Assembly (NCBI GenBank): GCA_005791855.1
Contig: SXUH01000091.1
Coordinates: forward strand, 1-5,957
DNA length: 5,957 nt
Reading direction: 5' to 3'
Origin: Bdellovibrionales bacterium
GTDB lineage: Bacteria; Bdellovibrionota; Bacteriovoracia; Bacteriovoracales; Bacteriovoracaceae
Both the position numbers and the translations under genes were made by a program. Shown here in pieces: positions 5,630 through 5,957 of the stretch (the stretch's first letter is position 1; each line of letters opens with the position of its first letter). The notes under the pieces were generated by a model. It was not told the origin of the DNA. It saw only the letters and a list, made by a program, of their open reading frames with translations, and did not search any database.

Positions 5630-5957
5630 ATGCATGGTGGGTTAAACATTTGGCAAATTCTCTGGGAGTCGGGCCCGGTCGTGAAGCTCGTCCTCGTGCT
5701 CCTGGTCCTCTCGTCCGTGCTCTCCTGGACCATCATCCTCCAGAAGTACCGGCAGCTGAAGGCCACGATGGAGGCCAACGAGAAGTTCTACGGGTTCTTC
5801 CGGACGAGCAATTCGATCACGGACATCCACCGCGAGGCCACGGAGAACCAGGCGGCCTCCATGAGCCTCATGTTCCGCCGGGGCTACGACGAGCTCAACA
5901 AGATCAGCGAGCAGCTCAACACCGTCAGCCTGGGCTCGATCTCCGCGCACTTCACCC
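5630..5957 (+). CDS. TolQ/ExbB/MotA-family proton-channel subunit, N-terminal part, cut by the window edge
   Basis: The 109 codons in view encode the N-terminal third to half of a TolQ/ExbB/MotA-type protein, whose pentamer surrounds a TolR/ExbD dimer and converts proton-motive force into work on the cell envelope. The short N-terminus (MHGGLNIWQILWESG) leads to a first transmembrane helix at about 16-37 with PVVKLVLVLLVLSSVLSW, very like TolQ. After this comes the typical KYRQLK and the cytoplasmic helix with FYGFF...NSITDIHREA and MFRRGYDEL, matching the family's pattern of an aromatic-rich segment, then an 'F..G..EL' helix. The signature second and third membrane helices that form the channel lie beyond the edge. 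Sequence alone does not separate TolQ from ExbB or the gliding-motility AglR/AglQ type; the following gene (tolR/exbD-like) and whether tolB/pal follow would decide. It comes 9 bases after the membrane-protein gene. Family assignment is strong, subtype moderate. Confidence 0.88.
   Translation, partial: MHGGLNIWQILWESGPVVKLVLVLLVLSSVLSWTIILQKYRQLKATMEANEKFYGFFRTSNSITDIHREATENQAASMSLMFRRGYDELNKISEQLNTVSLGSISAHFT

Overview
The window is a densely packed stretch of GC-rich bacterial chromosome with every gene on the + strand. Its content points to a Gram-negative (diderm) bacterium: a LapB-type regulator of LPS synthesis, a TolQ/ExbB/MotA-family proton-channel subunit, an SppA signal-peptide peptidase and two proteins with export signals. 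The combination, the strong G/C-ending codon bias and the mixed ATG/TTG starts would fit a member of the former deltaproteobacteria, such as Bdellovibrionota or Myxococcota. That placement is inference; no rRNA or other marker gene is present.

Layout. (1) Positions 2-1309 hold the 3' part of a phospholipase D-superfamily protein with two HKD motifs and an EF-hand-like loop. Its reading frame is open to the left edge, so the true start lies outside the window. (2) A 70-bp AT-rich gap (1310-1379) carries a plausible sigma-70-type promoter and a strong Shine-Dalgarno sequence for a TTG-started sppA (1380-2303). (3) lapB (2311-3540) follows after 7 bp, then 1 bp later a small exported SH3-like protein (3542-3934). 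(4) A second exported protein of unknown function (3897-4793) overlaps that gene by 38 bp. It has a middle segment reminiscent of an M48 metallopeptidase core without the zinc site. It is joined by a TGATG stop/start overlap to an integral membrane protein with about eight predicted helices (4793-5620). (5) After 9 bp a TolQ/ExbB/MotA-family gene starts at 5630 and runs off the right edge.

From sppA to the tolQ-like gene, spacings of -38 to +9 bp suggest one operon devoted to the cell envelope: membrane proteolysis (SppA), LPS quality control (LapB), two exported proteins and one membrane protein of unknown role, and the start of a proton-motive-force-driven Tol/Exb/Agl-like machine. Base composition is not uniform. 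Three AT-richer islands (about 1300-1480, 3780-3925 and 5404-5665) interrupt otherwise near-saturated G/C-ending codon use. Each lies over the 5' end of a gene (sppA, the second exported protein, tolQ-like), which suggests the operon may be divided into separately initiated blocks. No RNA genes, CRISPR arrays, insertion sequences, long repeats or convincing terminators are visible.
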